A stretch of DNA of 64,000 bases, taken from assembly GCF_003086295.3 (NCBI RefSeq), contig NC_092046.1, positions 109,533,363-109,597,362 of the forward strand, read 5' to 3'. Below are positions 1 through 11,575 of this stretch, in pieces. Under the pieces are notes generated by a model. The model worked only from the letters and a program-made list of their open reading frames with translations. It was not told the origin of the DNA and made no database searches. Source of the DNA: Arachis hypogaea (lineage: Eukaryota; Streptophyta; Magnoliopsida; Fabales; Fabaceae). The position numbers and the translations under genes were made by a program. The stretch's first letter is position 1, and each line of letters opens with the position of its first letter.

Positions 1-13
1 GCACACAAGACAA

Positions 14-160
14 GGCCAACGTTAGGGTCAAAGTTAGACCCCTAACGTTGGCACCAACGTGCATACCAGAAAAATGTGTTTGCTGCTATGAAAAGTTGGA
101 GCCAAAGTTAGACCCCTAACTTTGGCTCAAACTTTTGGTCCAACTTTTGCTAACCTCAAA
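14..160. repeat. Palindromic units in the LTR of E
   Basis: Two dyads are visible: one built on AACGTTAGGG ... CCCTAACGTT and one on GAGCCAAAGTTA ... TAACTTTGGCTC. They occupy the same LTR zone as the larger palindrome arrays in elements G and I. Confidence 0.6.
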
Positions 161-287
161 CCCGGTTCAATTGGTTCACTTTGGTTCTTCTTCAAACTTC
201 AAGAGCAATCAACTAAGGCCTCTTTCAACCCAATTCCACCAAGAGCAAAGGCCCAACTCAAGGCTTGAAGATCATTTGAAGAAAGTG

Positions 288-296
288 TATAAATAG
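288..296 (+). promoter_or_regulatory. Probable LTR TATA box (E)
   Basis: TATAAATAG sits upstream of a T-rich tract in the LTR, matching the TATA position in the LTRs of C, D and F. Confidence 0.5.
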
Positions 297-1130
297 GATA
301 GAATTCAAGTTCTTCGGAGAGCTTTTCTTTTGGAATTTTCATTAGAGTTTTTGGAGAGCTTTGGTTATAGAGTGAACTTTACTTTCTTTATTTTCATTGC
401 TTTCAATTTTAATTACATTTGTCTTGGATCTTGGATTGGAGAATTGAAGAAATTCTGTTTCAATCTCAATCTTGGATCTCTCTGTTTCTTTACTATTAAT
501 TGAATTTCATTTCCGGTTAATTGCTCTTCATTTCTTCTCTTTGCAATTTACAATTTCCTGGCAATTGTTCTTGTTGGATCTAGGAAGGCATTGAGATCTA
601 GACTTGGTTTTCTAGTCTCTGGGTCCTGAGATCTAAATTCCCATTTCAATTCTCTATTTACTGCTTTTTATGTTCATTTACTTTTCTGCTTCATATCCGG
701 TTCAACCCCAATTCCCTTTTACTCTTCTGTTTGATGCAATTTAGCTTTTCCTTGTTTAATTTCTGCAAATCCACATCCCAATCCCCTTTACATTTCAAGC
801 AATTTACATTCCTTGCACTTTAAGATTCCGCAATTTACATTTCTTGCACTTTAAGTTTCTGTCATTTAATTTCTTGTTCTTTAAGTTTCAGCAATTTATT
901 TCTTGTTCTCTTTACTTCAATGCAATTTAATTCTCCATGTCACAAACCATCAACCAAATCTTGATTCGCTTGACTAAATCAACCACTAAACTAAAATTGC
1001 TCAATCCTTCAATCCCTGTGGGATCGACCTCACTCCCGTGAGTTTTTATTACTTGATGCGACCCGGTACACTTGCCGGTTAGATTTGTGTATTTTGGGAG
1101 AGATTTATTTTTCCTCCAAAATACTCATCA

Positions 1131-1735
1131 GCTAGTAGGAATAACTGAGCGTTGGATGAACTCCAACCATCCTCTAGCCACGGGCTTGAGGTCATACCTT
1201 CTTAGTTGAACCGACTTTCCTCTTGAATCACTCTTCCATTGAGCGCCCTCTTCATAGATGTCCATGAGGACTTGGTCCAACCTTTGATCAAAGTTGACCA
1301 TTCTAGTGTATGGGTGTGCATCTCCTTGCATCATAGGCAAATTGAATGCCAACCTTACATTTTCCGGACTAAGTCTAAGTATTTCCCTCGGACCATTGTA
1401 AGCCAATTCTTAGGATCCGGGTTCACACTTTGATTATGGTTCTTGGTGATCCATACATTGGCATAGAACTCTTGAACCATTAAGATTCCGACTTGTTGAA
1501 TGGGGTTGGTGAGTATTTCCCAACCTCTTTTTCGGATCTCATGTCAGATCTCTGGATATTCGCCCTTTTTGAGCTCACAAGGGACCTCGGGGATCACCTT
1601 CTTCTTGGCCACAACTTTATAGAAGTGGTCTTGATGCACGCTTGAGAGGAATCTCTCCATCTCCCATGACTCGGAGGTGGAAGCTTTTGCCTTCCCTTTC
1701 CTCTTTTTAGAGGTTTCTCCGGCCTTTGGTGCCAT
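1131..1735 (-). pseudogene. ORF2 of D, 'putative plant transposon protein' domain (broken, truncated)
   Basis: The start is the ATG at 1735, by homology with ORF2 of C and F. The product begins with a basic, lysine-rich stretch (KKRKGKAKAS) that resembles a nuclear-localisation signal, then the conserved domain with RGW, TNPIQQVG and EFYAN motifs. Three lesions are visible. A TGA at 1544-1546 replaces an Arg codon of the homologue (CGA to TGA). A 1-bp deletion near 1400 shifts the frame before SPENVRLAFN. Element E cuts the gene at 1131, in the IPTS segment. The biochemical role of this domain is unknown; it is regularly found in Athila/Tat-type elements. Confidence 0.8.
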
Positions 1736-1779
1736 TAATGGTTATGGAAAAACAAAAAAGCTTTAGCTTTTACCATATC

Positions 1780-1806
1780 AAACTTAGAAGGTTGCTCATC
1801 CTCGAG
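1780..1806 (-). other. Degenerate hairpin plus AAGTTTG motif upstream of ORF2 (D)
   Basis: This is the decayed counterpart of the hairpin-plus-AAGTTTGGTGT module upstream of ORF2 in C (11980-12018) and F (47188-47224). The AGGA loop remains, but the stem has a mismatch and a wobble pair. Confidence 0.45.
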
Positions 1807-2224
1807 TAAAAGAAGAAAGAAGAGAGTAGAAGAAGAAGAAATAGAGGAGATGGATGGGGCTTTGTGTTTCGGCCAAGGGGGAGAAGTGGTGTTTAGGTTG
1901 TGTGAAAATGAAGGATTGAAGATGAGTTTATATAGGAGTGGGGAAGGGGTATGGTTCGGCCATTAAGGGTAAGTTTGGGTGGGAAAGTGGTTTGAATTTG
2001 AATGGTGAGGTAGGTGGGGTTTTATGATGGATGGATGTGGATTGGTGAAGGATTTATGGAGAAGAGGGTAGGATTTGATAGGTGAGGGGTTTTTGGGGAA
2101 GAGGTATTGAGGTGATTGGTGAATGGGTGAAGAAGAGAGAGAGAGGTGGGGTAGGTGGAGATCCTGTGGGGTCCACAGATCCTGAGGTGTCAAGGATTTC
2201 TCATCCCCGCACCATGTGATGTGC

Positions 2225-2420
2225 AAAACGCCCCTTGCTGTCAATCCTGGCGTTAAACGCCAGGCTGCTGCCCATTTCTGGCGTTTAACGCCAGCTTCTT
2301 GCCCATTCCTGGCGTTAAATGCCAGTTTGGTGCCCATTTCTGGCGTTAAATGCCCAGAATGGTGCCAGACTAGGCGTTTAACGCCCATTCTGCTACCCTT
2401 ACTGGCGTTTAAACGCCAGT
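2225..2420. repeat. Palindrome array between gag-pro and ORF2 (D)
   Basis: About six units of a dyad of the type TGGCGTTTAACGCCAG occur in succession, separated by 15 to 25 bp of varied sequence. The unit at 2401-2420 is the perfect 18-mer CTGGCGTTTAAACGCCAG. Similar arrays occupy the same position in C and F. Confidence 0.85.
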
Positions 2421-2570
2421 AAGTTTCTCCTCCAGGGTGTTCTGTTTTTCATTCTGTTTTTCCTTCTGTTTTTGATTTTTCAATTGTTTTTGTGACTTCA
2501 CATGATCATCAACCTATAGAAAACATAAAATAACAAAAGAAAATAGAAATTTAACATAGATAATTAAAGA

Positions 2571-2634
2571 TTGAGTTGCCTCCCAACAAGCGCTTCTTTA
2601 ATGTCAATAGCTTGACAGTGGGCTCTCATGGAGC
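2571..2634 (-). other. Conserved hairpin block after gag-pro (D)
   Basis: Read on the minus strand this holds GGCTC/GAGCC, TGTCAA/TTGACA, the palindrome AAGCGCTT, and the GTTGGGAGGCAAC motif. The same block follows gag-pro in C (11165-11230) and F (46276-46340). Confidence 0.7.
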
Positions 2635-2645
2635 CTCACAGATGT

Positions 2646-4982
2646 TCAGAGCAATGTTGGAACCTCGCAACACCAAACTTTAGAGTTTGAATGTGGGGGT
2701 TCAACACCAAACTTAAAGTTTGGTTGTGGCCTCCCAACACCAAACTTAGAGTTTGACTGTAGGGGCTCTGTTTGACTCTGTATTGAGAGAAGCTCTTCAT
2801 GCTTCCTCTCCATGGTGACAGAGGGATATCCTTGAGCTTTAAACACAAGGGATTCTTCATTCACTTGAATGATCAATTCTCCTCTGTCAACATTAATCAC
2901 AGCTTTTGTTGTGGCTAGGAAGGGTCTGCCAAGGATGATGGATTCATCCATACACTTCACAGTCTCTAGGATTATGAAGTCAGCAGGGATGTAGTGGCCT
3001 TCAACCTTTACCAAGACATCCTCTACAAGTCCATAAGCCTGTTTCTTTGAATTGTCTACCATTTCCAGTGAGATTCTTGCAGCTTGTACCTCAATGATCC
3101 CTAGCTTCTCCATTACAGAGAGAGGCATGAGGTTTATGCTTGACCCCAGGTCACACAGAGCCTTCTCAAAGGTCATGGTGCCTATGGTACAAGGTATTGA
3201 GAACTTTCCAGGATCTTGTCTCTTTAGAGGTAATCTCTGCCTAGTCAAGTCATCCAGTTCTTTGATGAGCAATGGAGGTTCATCCTCCCAAGTCTCATTA
3301 CCAAATAACTTGGCATTTAGCTTCATGATTGCTCCAAGGTACTTAACAACTTACTCTTCAGTGACATCTTCATCCTCTTCAGAGGAAGAATACTCATCAG
3401 AGCTCATGAATGGCAAAAGTAAATTTAATGGAATCTCTATGGTCTCAGTGTGAGCCTCAGATTCCCATGGTTCCTCATTAAGGAACTCCTTGGAGGTCAG
3501 TGGACGTCCATTGAGGTCTTCCTCAGTGGAGATTACTGCCTCTTCCTCCTCTCCAGGTTCGGCCATGTGAGACGTGTTTATGGCCTTGCACTCTCTCTTT
3601 GGATTCTCTTCTATGTTGCTTGGGAGAGTACTAGGAGGGAGTTCTGTAATTTTCTTACTTAGCTGACCCACTTGTGCCTCCAAATTTCTAATGGAGGACC
3701 TTGTTTCAGTCATGAAACTTTGAGTGGTTTTAATTAGATCAGAGACAATAGTTGCTAAGTCAGAGTGGCTTTGCTTAGAATTCTCTGTCTGTTGCTGAGA
3801 AGATGATGGAAAAGGCTTGCTATTGCTAAACCTATTTCTTCCACCATTATTGTTGTTGAAACCTTGTCGAGGTCTCTGTTGATCCTTCCATGAGAGATTT
3901 GGATGATTTCTCGATGAAGGATTATAGGTGTTTCCATAGGGTTCTCCCATGTAATTCACCTCTTCCATTGCTGAGTTCTCAGGATCATAAGCTTCTTCTT
4001 CAGAGGAAGCTTCCTTAGTACTGCCTGTTGCTGCTTGCATTCCAGACAGACTCTGAAAAATCATATTGACTTGTTGGGTCAATATTTTATTTTGAGCCAA
4101 TATGGCATTCAGAGTATCAATCTCAAGAACTCCTTTCTTCTGAGCCATCCCATTATTCACAGGGTTCCTTTCAGAAGTGTACATGAATTGGTTATTTGCA
4201 ACCATTTCAATCAGTTCTTGAGCTTTTGCAGGCGTCTTCTTCAGATGAAGAGATCCTCCAGCAGAGCTATCCAATGACATCTTGGATAGTTCAGACAGGC
4301 CATCATAGAAAATACCTATGATGCTCCATTCAGAAAGCATGTCAGAAGGACATCTTCTGATCAATTGCTTGTATCTTTCCTAAGCTTCATAGAGGGATTC
4401 ACCTCCCTTCTGTCTGAAGGTTTGGACTTCCACTCTAAGCTTGCTCAATTTTTGAGGTGGAAAGAACTTTGCCAAGAAGGCATTGACTAGCTTTTCCCAA
4501 GAGTTCAGGATTTCTTTAGGTTGTAAATCCAACCATGTCCTAGCTCTATCTCTTACAGCAAAAGGAAAAAGCATAAGTCTGTAGACTTCAGGGTCAACCC
4601 CATTGGTCTTGACAGTGTCACAGATTTGCAAGAATTCAGCTAAGAACTGATGAGGACCTTCCAATGGAAGTCCATGAAACTTGCAATTCTGTTGCATTAG
4701 AGAAACTAATTGAGGCTTAAGCTCAAATTCGTTTGCTCCAATGGCAGGGATTGAGATGCTTCTCCCATAGAAGTCGGGAGTAGGTGCAGTAAAGTCACCA
4801 AGCACCTTCCTTGCATTGTTGGCATTGTTGTTTTCGGCTGCCATGGTTTCTTCTTCCTTGAAAAGCTCTGTTAGGCCCTCTAAAGAGAGATGTTCTTTAG
4901 CTTCTCTTAGCTTTCTCTTCAAGGTCCTTTCAGGTTCAGGATCAGCTTGAACAAGTATGCCTTTATCTTTGTTCTTGCTCAT
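2646..4982 (-). pseudogene. gag-pro: gag-protease of D (two in-frame stops and a C-terminal frameshift)
   Basis: The start at ATG 4982 (MSKNKDKG) is chosen by homology with C and F; an in-frame ATG lies 60 bases upstream. The order is a charged N-terminus, the retrotransposon Gag core (from FELKPQ; LFPFAVRDRARTW; FFPPQKLSKLR), an Asn/Gly-rich linker, a coiled coil (IRNLEAQVGQLSKKI), an acidic stretch, and a retropepsin domain with DLGS at 3141-3152 and ILGRPFL. No CCHC zinc knuckle is seen. TAG at 4380-4382 replaces Trp and TAA at 3351-3353 replaces Gln relative to homologues. All segments otherwise share one frame. A 1-bp insertion in the last NSKFGV repeat, shared with C, changes the tail before the TGA at 2646. 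Confidence 0.88.
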
Positions 4983-6520
4983 ATGAAAGAGAAGAAAACA
5001 AGAAAGTAGGGAATCCTCTATGTCACAGTATAGAGATTCCATGAGGTGTCAGAGGAAAAGAAGAATAGAAGGAGGAGGTAGATAGAAGAGAATTCGAACA
5101 TATAAAGAAGGAGGGAGTTCAAATTGCACCTTGAGGAAGAGTGTTAGTCCTTTAAATAGAAGGATGTGAAAAGAGGGGAAGAATTTTCGAAATTAAAGTA
5201 AAAGATTTTGAAATAATTAAAAGAAATTTTGAAAATTTGATTGATGATTTTCGAAAATTAAGATTAGGAAAGAAATTAAGTGATTTTTGAAAAAGATTTT
5301 GAAATTAGAAATCAAAAAGATATGATTGAGAGTTAATTTTGAAAAAGATGTGATTGAGAAGATATGATTGAGAAGATATGATTGAAAATCAATTTAGAAA
5401 AAGAAAGTTTTTAAAATTAAAGTTGATTACTTGACTAACAAGAAATTAAAAGATATAATTCTAAAATTTAAAGTTTGATCCTTTCTTAATAGGCAAGTAA
5501 CAACTTGAAAATTTTGAAGTAAATCTTTAATTATAACAAGGATTTTCGAAAATTAAAAAAAATGGAAAGAAATTGATTTTGAAGAGATATGATTTGAAAA
5601 AGATTTGATTTTGAAAAATTATGAAGATTTGAAAAAAATCTAAATTAAAATTAAAATCTTCCCTCTAGTGTCATCCTGGCGTTAAACACCCAGAATGGCA
5701 TCCATTCTGGCGTTTAACGCCCAATACTCTACCTTTTTGGGCGTTAAACGCCCAGCTAGGTACCCTGGCTGGCGTTTAAACGCCAGTTTTCCTTCTTCAC
5801 TGGGCGTTTTGAACGCCCAGCTTTTTCTATTTGATTCTTCTGTTGAATGTTCTGAATCTTCAATTTTCTGTATTATTGACTTGAAAAGACACAATTTTGA
5901 AAATATTTTTGAATTTTTAATGATGAGAAACAATAAAAATTGCAACTAAGATCAAATAAACAATGCATGCAGGACACCAAACTTAAAAATTTTCACATAA
6001 GAGACACTAACAAATTGAGAATGCATATGAGAAACAACAAAACACACAAAACAAGAGAATTTAAAGATCAGAGCACTAAAATCATCAAGAACAACTTGAA
6101 GATCAATGAAGAACATATTGCATGTTTTCGAAAAATTCAAGAAGAATGCAATTGACACCAAATTTAAAAATTGATACTAAATTCAAACAAGAAACATAAA
6201 ATATTTTTTATTTTTATGGTTTTATAAATTTTTTTGTGATTTTCGAAACATATATGGAAAAGAAAATAAAGAGATTCAAAACTTTTAATGAGAATTCCAG
6301 GAATCATGCAATGTTAGTCTAAAGCTTCAGTCTAAAAAGATTAGACATGTTTGGCCAAGCTTCAGCAGGACATTACATTCAGCAGCTAAATTGATGAGAA
6401 TCAATTAGCTTTTGTGATGCTAAGAACATCACCTTGAAACTCTAGAATTCATTCTTAAAAATTCTGAAAAGTACCTAATCTAAGCAACAAGATGAACCGT
6501 CAGTTGTCCAAACTCGAACA
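4983..6520 (-). other. Untranslated leader of D
   Basis: This is AT-rich, noncoding sequence between the PBS and gag, rich in TTTTCGAAAAT-like runs. It carries two AAGTTTGGTGT-type motifs (around 5975 and 6148) and a palindrome array (5670-5822) that the leaders of C and F lack. I see no gene in it. Confidence 0.7.
5670..5822. repeat. Extra palindrome array in the leader of D
   Basis: Four to five dyads of the GGCGTTTAAACGCC type occur here. F has no such array in its leader, so this is specific to D. Confidence 0.8.
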
Positions 6521-6539
6521 ATCCCCGACAACGGCGCCA
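6521..6539 (-). other. Primer-binding site of D (tRNA-Asp type)
   Basis: Minus-strand TGGCGCCGTTGTCGGGGAT differs at one position from the tRNA-Asp complement seen in F, G, I and K. Confidence 0.85.
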
Positions 6540-6545
6540 AAAACT

Positions 6546-8185
6546 TGGTATGGAAAATTGTGATCATCAATGGCGCCATCATCATGGTACGCACAATGGT
6601 AATCTCAACTCTTTATCACAACTCCGCACAACTAACCAGCAAGTGCACTGGGTCGTCCAAGTAATAAACCTTACGTGAGTAAGGGTCAATCCCACAGAGA
6701 TTGTCGGTTTGAAGCAAGCTATGGTCACCTTGTAAATCTCAGTCAGGCGGATTCAGATGGTGATGGAGAATTGATAATTAAAAGATAAATAAAACATAAA
6801 ATAAAGATAGAGATACTTATGTAATTCTTCGGTTGGAATTTCAGATAAGCGTATGAAGATGCTTTGTTCCTCCTGAACCTCTGCTTTCCTATTGCCTTCT
6901 TCCAATAATTCATACTCCTTTCCATGGCAAGCTTTATGTTGGGCATCACCGTTGTCAATGGCTACTTCCTGTCCTCTCAGTGAAAATGTTCCAAATGCGC
7001 TGTCACCGCACGGCTAATGATCTGTCGGTTCTCGATCATGTCGGAATAGGATCCATTGATCCTTTTGTGTGTGTCACATGCCCCACAATCGCGAGTTTGA
7101 AGCTCGTCACAGCCATCCCTTCCTAGATCCTACTCAGAATACCACAGACAAGGTTTAGACGTTCCGGATCTCAGGAATGGCCGCCAATAATTCTAGCCTA
7201 TACCACGAAGGTTCCAATCTTAGATTAGAAACCCAAGAGATACGCATTCAAGCCATTGCTAGTAGAACAGAGGTGGTTGTCAGGCACATGTTCATAGGTG
7301 AGAATGATGATGAGTGTTACGGATCATCACATCCATCAAGTTGAAGAACGAATGAATATCTTGGAGAAGAATAAGACTTGAGTTGCATAGAAAAACAATA
7401 GTACTTTGTATTAATTCTTGAAGAACAGCAGAGCTCCACACCTTAATCTATGGTGTGTAGAAACTCCACCGTTGAAAATACATAAGAACAAGGTCTAGGC
7501 ATGGCCGTGAGGCCAGCCCCCAAACGTGAAAAGGTCTATGAAAGTATGAGTCTATGATGAAAATACAATAGCAAAAGGTCCTATTTATAGAAAACTAGTA
7601 GCCTAGGGTTACAAAAATGAGTAATTAATGCATAAATCTTCTTCCGGGCCCACTTGGTGTGTGCTTGGGCTGAGCATTGAAGCTTTCATGTGTAGAGACT
7701 TTTCTTGGAGTTAAACGCCAACTTTTGTGCCAGTTTGGGCATTTAACTCCAGCTTTTGTGCCAGTTTTGGAGTTAAACGCCAGAATTCTTGAGCTGACTT
7801 AGAATGCCTGTTTGGGCCATCAAATCACGGGCAAAGTATAGACTATTATATATTTCTAGAAAGCCCAGGATGTCTAACTTCCAACGCAATTGAGAGCACG
7901 CCAATTGGATTTCTGTAGCTCCAGAAAATCCACTTTGAGTGCAGGGAGGTCAGAATCCAACAGCATCTGCAGTCCTTTTTCAGCCTCTGAATCAGATTTT
8001 TGCTCAGGTCCCTCAATTTCAGCCAGAAAATACCTGAAATCACAGAAAAATACACAAACTCATAGTAAAGTCCAGAAAAGTGAATTTTAAATAAAAACTA
8101 ATAAAAATATAATAAAAACTAATTAAAATATACTAAAAACATACTAAAAACAATGCCAAAAAGCGTATAAATTATCCGCTCATCA
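6546..8185 (-). repeat. 5' LTR of D
   Basis: This 1640-bp LTR begins TGATGAGCGG (at 8185, minus strand) and ends in ACCA six bases before the PBS. It contains a TATA box, palindromes of the GGCGTTTAACTCC type at 7707-7785, and the U5 hairpin block at about 6630-6710. It matches the LTRs of C and F. Confidence 0.9.
7581..7589 (-). promoter_or_regulatory. LTR TATA box (D)
   Basis: Minus-strand TATAAATAG followed by GACC and a T-rich tract; the position is conserved in the LTRs of C and F. Confidence 0.6.
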
Positions 8186-8814
8186 CATAGCTTTTCAATC
8201 ATATCTTTTCAAAATCAATTTCTTTTCAATTTTTTTATTTATTACTATTTTTGAAAATCCTTGCTACAATTAATAATTTAATTCAAAATTTTCTAGTTGT
8301 TACTTGCCTATTAAGAAAGGATCAAAAGTTTTAATTCTAGAACCATATCTTCTAATTTCTTGTTAGTCAAGTAATCAACTTTAATTTTAAAACTTTCTCT
8401 TTTTAATTTGATTTTCAATCATATCATCTCAATCATATCTTTTCAATCACATCTTTTTCAAAATTAAGTTTCAATCATATCTTTTTGATTTCTAATTTCA
8501 AAATCTTTTTCAAAAATCACTTAATTTCTTTCCCAATCTTAATTTTCGAAAAACCTTTACCAAATTTTCAAAATTTCTTTTAATTATTTCAAAATCTTTT
8601 ACTTTAATTTCAAAAATTCTTTCCCTCTTCTCACATCCTTCTATTTAAGGACTAACATTCCTCCACTATCAACAAATTCGAACTCTATCCCTCTTGATAA
8701 GTTTGAATTCTTCTCTTTCTACCTCCTCCTTCTATTTTTCTTCTCCTCTAACACCTCAAGGAATCTCTATACTGTGACATAGAGGATTCCATACTTTCTT
8801 CTTCTCTTTTTCAT
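8186..8814 (+). other. Leader fragment of C
   Basis: This is AT-rich, noncoding sequence homologous to the last part of the leaders of D and F. It ends with the conserved CTATACTGTGACATAGAGGA segment shortly before gag. Confidence 0.7.
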
Positions 8815-11154
8815 ATGAGTAGGAGTAAGGACAAAGACATTCTTGTTGAGGATGATCCTAAACCTGAAAGGACCTTGAAGAGAAAGCTAAGAGAAGCTGA
8901 AGTACAACTCTCTAGAGAGGACCTAACAGAAATTTTCAAACAAGAAGAAGCCATGGCAGCCGAAAACAACAACAATGCCAACAATGCAAGGAAGGTGCTT
9001 GGTGACTTTACTGCACCTACTCCTGACTTCTATGGGAGAAGCATCTCAATTCCTGCCATTGGAGCAAACAAATTTGAGCTTAAGCCTCAATTAGTTTCTC
9101 TAATGCAACAGAATTGCAAGTTTCATGGACTTCTATTGGAAGATCCTCATCAGTTCTTAGCTGAATTCTTGCAAATCTGTGACACTGTCAAGACCAATGG
9201 GGTTGATCCCGAGGTCTACAAGCTTATGCTTTTTCCCTTTGCTGTGAGAGACAGAGCTAGGACATGGTTGGACTCACAACCTAAAGAAAGCCTGAACTCT
9301 TGGGAAAAGCTAGTTAATGCCTTCTTGGCAAAGTTCTTTCCACCTCAAAAATTGAGTAAGCTTAGAGTGGAAGTTCAAACCTTCAGATAGAAGGAAGGTG
9401 AATTCCTCTATGAAGCTTGGGAAAGATACAAGCAATTAATCAGAAGGTGTCCTTCTGACATGCTTTCAGAATGGAGCATTATAGGTATCTTCTATGATGG
9501 TCTGTCTGAACTGTCCAAGATGTCATTGGACAGCTCTGCTGGAGGATCTCTTCATCTGAAGAAGACGCCTGCAGAAGCTTAGGAACTCATTGAAATAGTT
9601 GTAAATAACCAATTCATGTATACTTCTGAATGGAACCCTGTGAATAATGGGACAAGTCAGAAGAAAGGAGTTCTTGAGATTGATACTCTGAATGCCATAC
9701 TGGCTCAGAACAAAATATTGACTCAACAAGTCAATATGATTTCTCAGAGTCTGTCTGGAATGCAAGCAGCAACAGGCAGTACCAAAGAAGTTTCATTTGA
9801 AGAAGAAACTTATGATCCTGAGAACCCAGCAATGGAAGAGGTGAATTACATGGGAGAACCCTATGGAAACACCTATAATCCTTCATGGAGAAATCATCCA
9901 AATCTCTCATGGAAGGATCAACAGATACCTCAACAAGGTTTCAACAACAGTAATGGTAGAAGAAACAGGTTTAGCCATAGCAAGCCTTCTCCATCATCTT
10001 CTTAGCAACAGACAGAGAATTCTAAGCAGAGCCACTCTGACTTAGCAACTGTAGTCTCCGATCTAATTAAAACCACTCAAAGTTTCATGACTGAAACAAG
10101 GTCCTCCATTAGAAATTTGGAGGCACAAGTAGGTCAGCTGAGTAAGAAAGTTACTGAACTCCCTCCTAGTACTCTTCCAAGAAATACAGAAGAGAATCCA
10201 AAAGGAGAGTGCAAGGCCATCAACATGACCCACACGGCCAAACTTGGAGAGGAGGAAGAGGCAGTGATCTCCACTGAGAAAGACCTCACTAAACGTCTAC
10301 TGGCCTCCAAGGAGTTCCCTCATGAGGAACCATGGGAATCTGAGGCTCACACTGAGACCATAGAGATTCCATTGAATTTACTTCTGCCATTCATGAGCTC
10401 TGATGAGTATTCTTCCTCTGAAGAGGATGAAGATGTTACTGAAGAGCAAGTTGCTAAGTACCTTGGAGCAATCATGAAGCTAAATGCCAAGTTATTTGGT
10501 AATGAGACTTGGGAGAATGAACCTCCATTGCTCACTAAAGAACTGGATGACTTGACTAGGCAGAGATTACCTCAAAAGAGACAATATCCTGGGACGTTCT
10601 CAATACCTTGTACTATAGGCACCATGACCTTTGAGAAGGCTCTGTGTGACCTAGGGTCAAGTATAAACCTCATGCCTCTCTCTATAATGGAGAAGCTAGA
10701 GATCATTGAGGTACAAGCTGCAAGAATCTCACTAGAGATGGTAGACAATTCAAGGAAACAAGCTTATGGACTTGTAGAGGATGTCTTGGTAAAGGTTGAA
10801 GACCACTACATCCTTGCTGATTTCATAATCCTAGACACTGGAAAGTGTATGAATGAATCCATCATCCTTGGCAGACCCTTCCTAGTCACAGCAAAAGCTG
10901 TAATTGATGTTGACAGAGGAGAATTGATCATTCAAGTGAATGAAGACTCCCTTGTGTTTAAAGCTCAAGGATATCCCTCTGTAACCATGGAAAGGAAGCA
11001 TGAAGATCTTCTCTCAATACAGAGACAAACAGAGCCCCCACAGTCAAACTCTAAGTTTGGTGTTGGGAGGCCACAACCAAACTTTAAGTTTGGTGTTGAA
11101 CCCCCACATTCAAACTCTAAAGTTTGGTGTTGGGAGGTTCCAACATTGCTCTAA
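8815..11154 (+). pseudogene. gag-pro: gag-protease of C (three CAG-to-TAG stops)
   Basis: The start ATG 8815 (MSRSKDKD) matches the F start. The Gag core runs from FELKPQ through FFPPQKLSKLR, followed by a Gly/Asn-rich linker, the coiled coil SIRNLEAQVGQLSKKV, an acidic region (SSSEEDEDVTEE), and retropepsin with DLGS at 10648-10659 and ILGRPFL. Stops at 9388-9390, 9580-9582 and 10003-10005 are all TAG in the same frame at positions where homologues have Gln. Each is one C-to-T change in a CAG (CHG methylation) context. The tail carries three NSKFGV-type repeats and a 1-bp frameshift shared with D. No zinc knuckle is seen. Confidence 0.9.
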
Positions 11155-11164
11155 ATATCTGTGA

Positions 11165-11230
11165 GGCTCCATGAGAGCCCACTGTCAAGCTATTGACATT
11201 AAAAGAAGCGCTTGTTGGGAGGCAACCCAA
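11165..11230 (+). other. Conserved hairpin block after gag-pro (C)
   Basis: Three short hairpins follow each other. GGCTC/GAGCC is at 11165-11179, TGTCAA-GCTA-TTGACA at 11183-11198, and TTGGG-AGGCAA-CCCAA at 11215-11230. The palindrome AAGCGCTT lies at 11206-11213. Equivalents with changed stems occur in G, I, K and A. Confidence 0.75.
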
Positions 11231-11384
11231 TCTTTAATTATCTATGTTAAATTTCTATTTTCTTTTGTTATTTTATGTTTTCTGTAGGTTAATGATCATG
11301 TGAAGTCACAAAACAATTGAAAAAGCAAAAATAGAAGGAAAAAAAGTATTAAAAATAGAACACCCTGGAGGAGAAACTTACTGG

Positions 11385-11575
11385 CGTTTAAACACTAGTA
11401 AGGGTAGCAGAATGGGCGTTAAACGCCTAGTCTGGCACCATTCTGGGTGTTTAACGCCAGAAATGGGCACCAGACTGGCGTTTAACGCCAGGAATGGGCA
11501 AGAAGCTAGCGTTAAATGCCAGAAATGGGCAGCAACCTGGCGTTTAACGCCAGGATTGGCAGAGAAGGGCGTTTT
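11385..11575. repeat. Palindrome array between gag-pro and ORF2 (C)
   Basis: About six dyads of the TGGCGTTTAACGCCAG type, in the same position as in D and F, with some arms decayed. Confidence 0.85.

Larger units (their letters stand above)
1..1130 (+). mobile_element. Element E: right-hand end of an LTR (3' LTR or solo LTR)
   Basis: This is the terminal part of a plus-oriented LTR that begins left of the window. It has a TATA box near 288, a T-rich stretch, and the U5-type block at 1014-1085: a GGGATCGACC motif, a CTCAC/GTGAG hairpin and a TACACTTG loop. It ends in TCATCA at 1130. No primer-binding site follows, so this is a 3' end or a solo LTR, not a 5' LTR. It breaks the ORF2 of element D, whose homologue in element C continues past the same point. 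GCTAG at 1131-1135 is the probable right-hand target duplication; the left copy is outside the window. Bases 14-160 hold palindromic units related in style to those of element G. Confidence 0.75.
1131..8185 (-). mobile_element. Element D: non-autonomous Ty3/gypsy element, same family as C and F
   Basis: This minus-strand element reads from its 5' LTR on the right (6546-8185) through PBS, leader, gag-pro and hairpin block to a truncated ORF2 at 1131. Its 3' part lies beyond element E and outside the window. The right LTR end (TGATGAGCGG when read on the minus strand) meets CATAG at 8186, a possible target duplication, and then the leader of element C. D therefore appears to have inserted into C's leader. 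It is homologous to C in inverted orientation over about 4 to 5 kb. No reverse transcriptase or integrase is present. Confidence 0.85.

Noticed and set aside
2216..2422. Frames across the TGGCGTTTAACGCC arrays (also 5682-5949, 11378-11768, 46282-46978)
   Set aside because: Repeat translations (LALNA, FNARN and similar) present on both strands; no independent evidence for genes.
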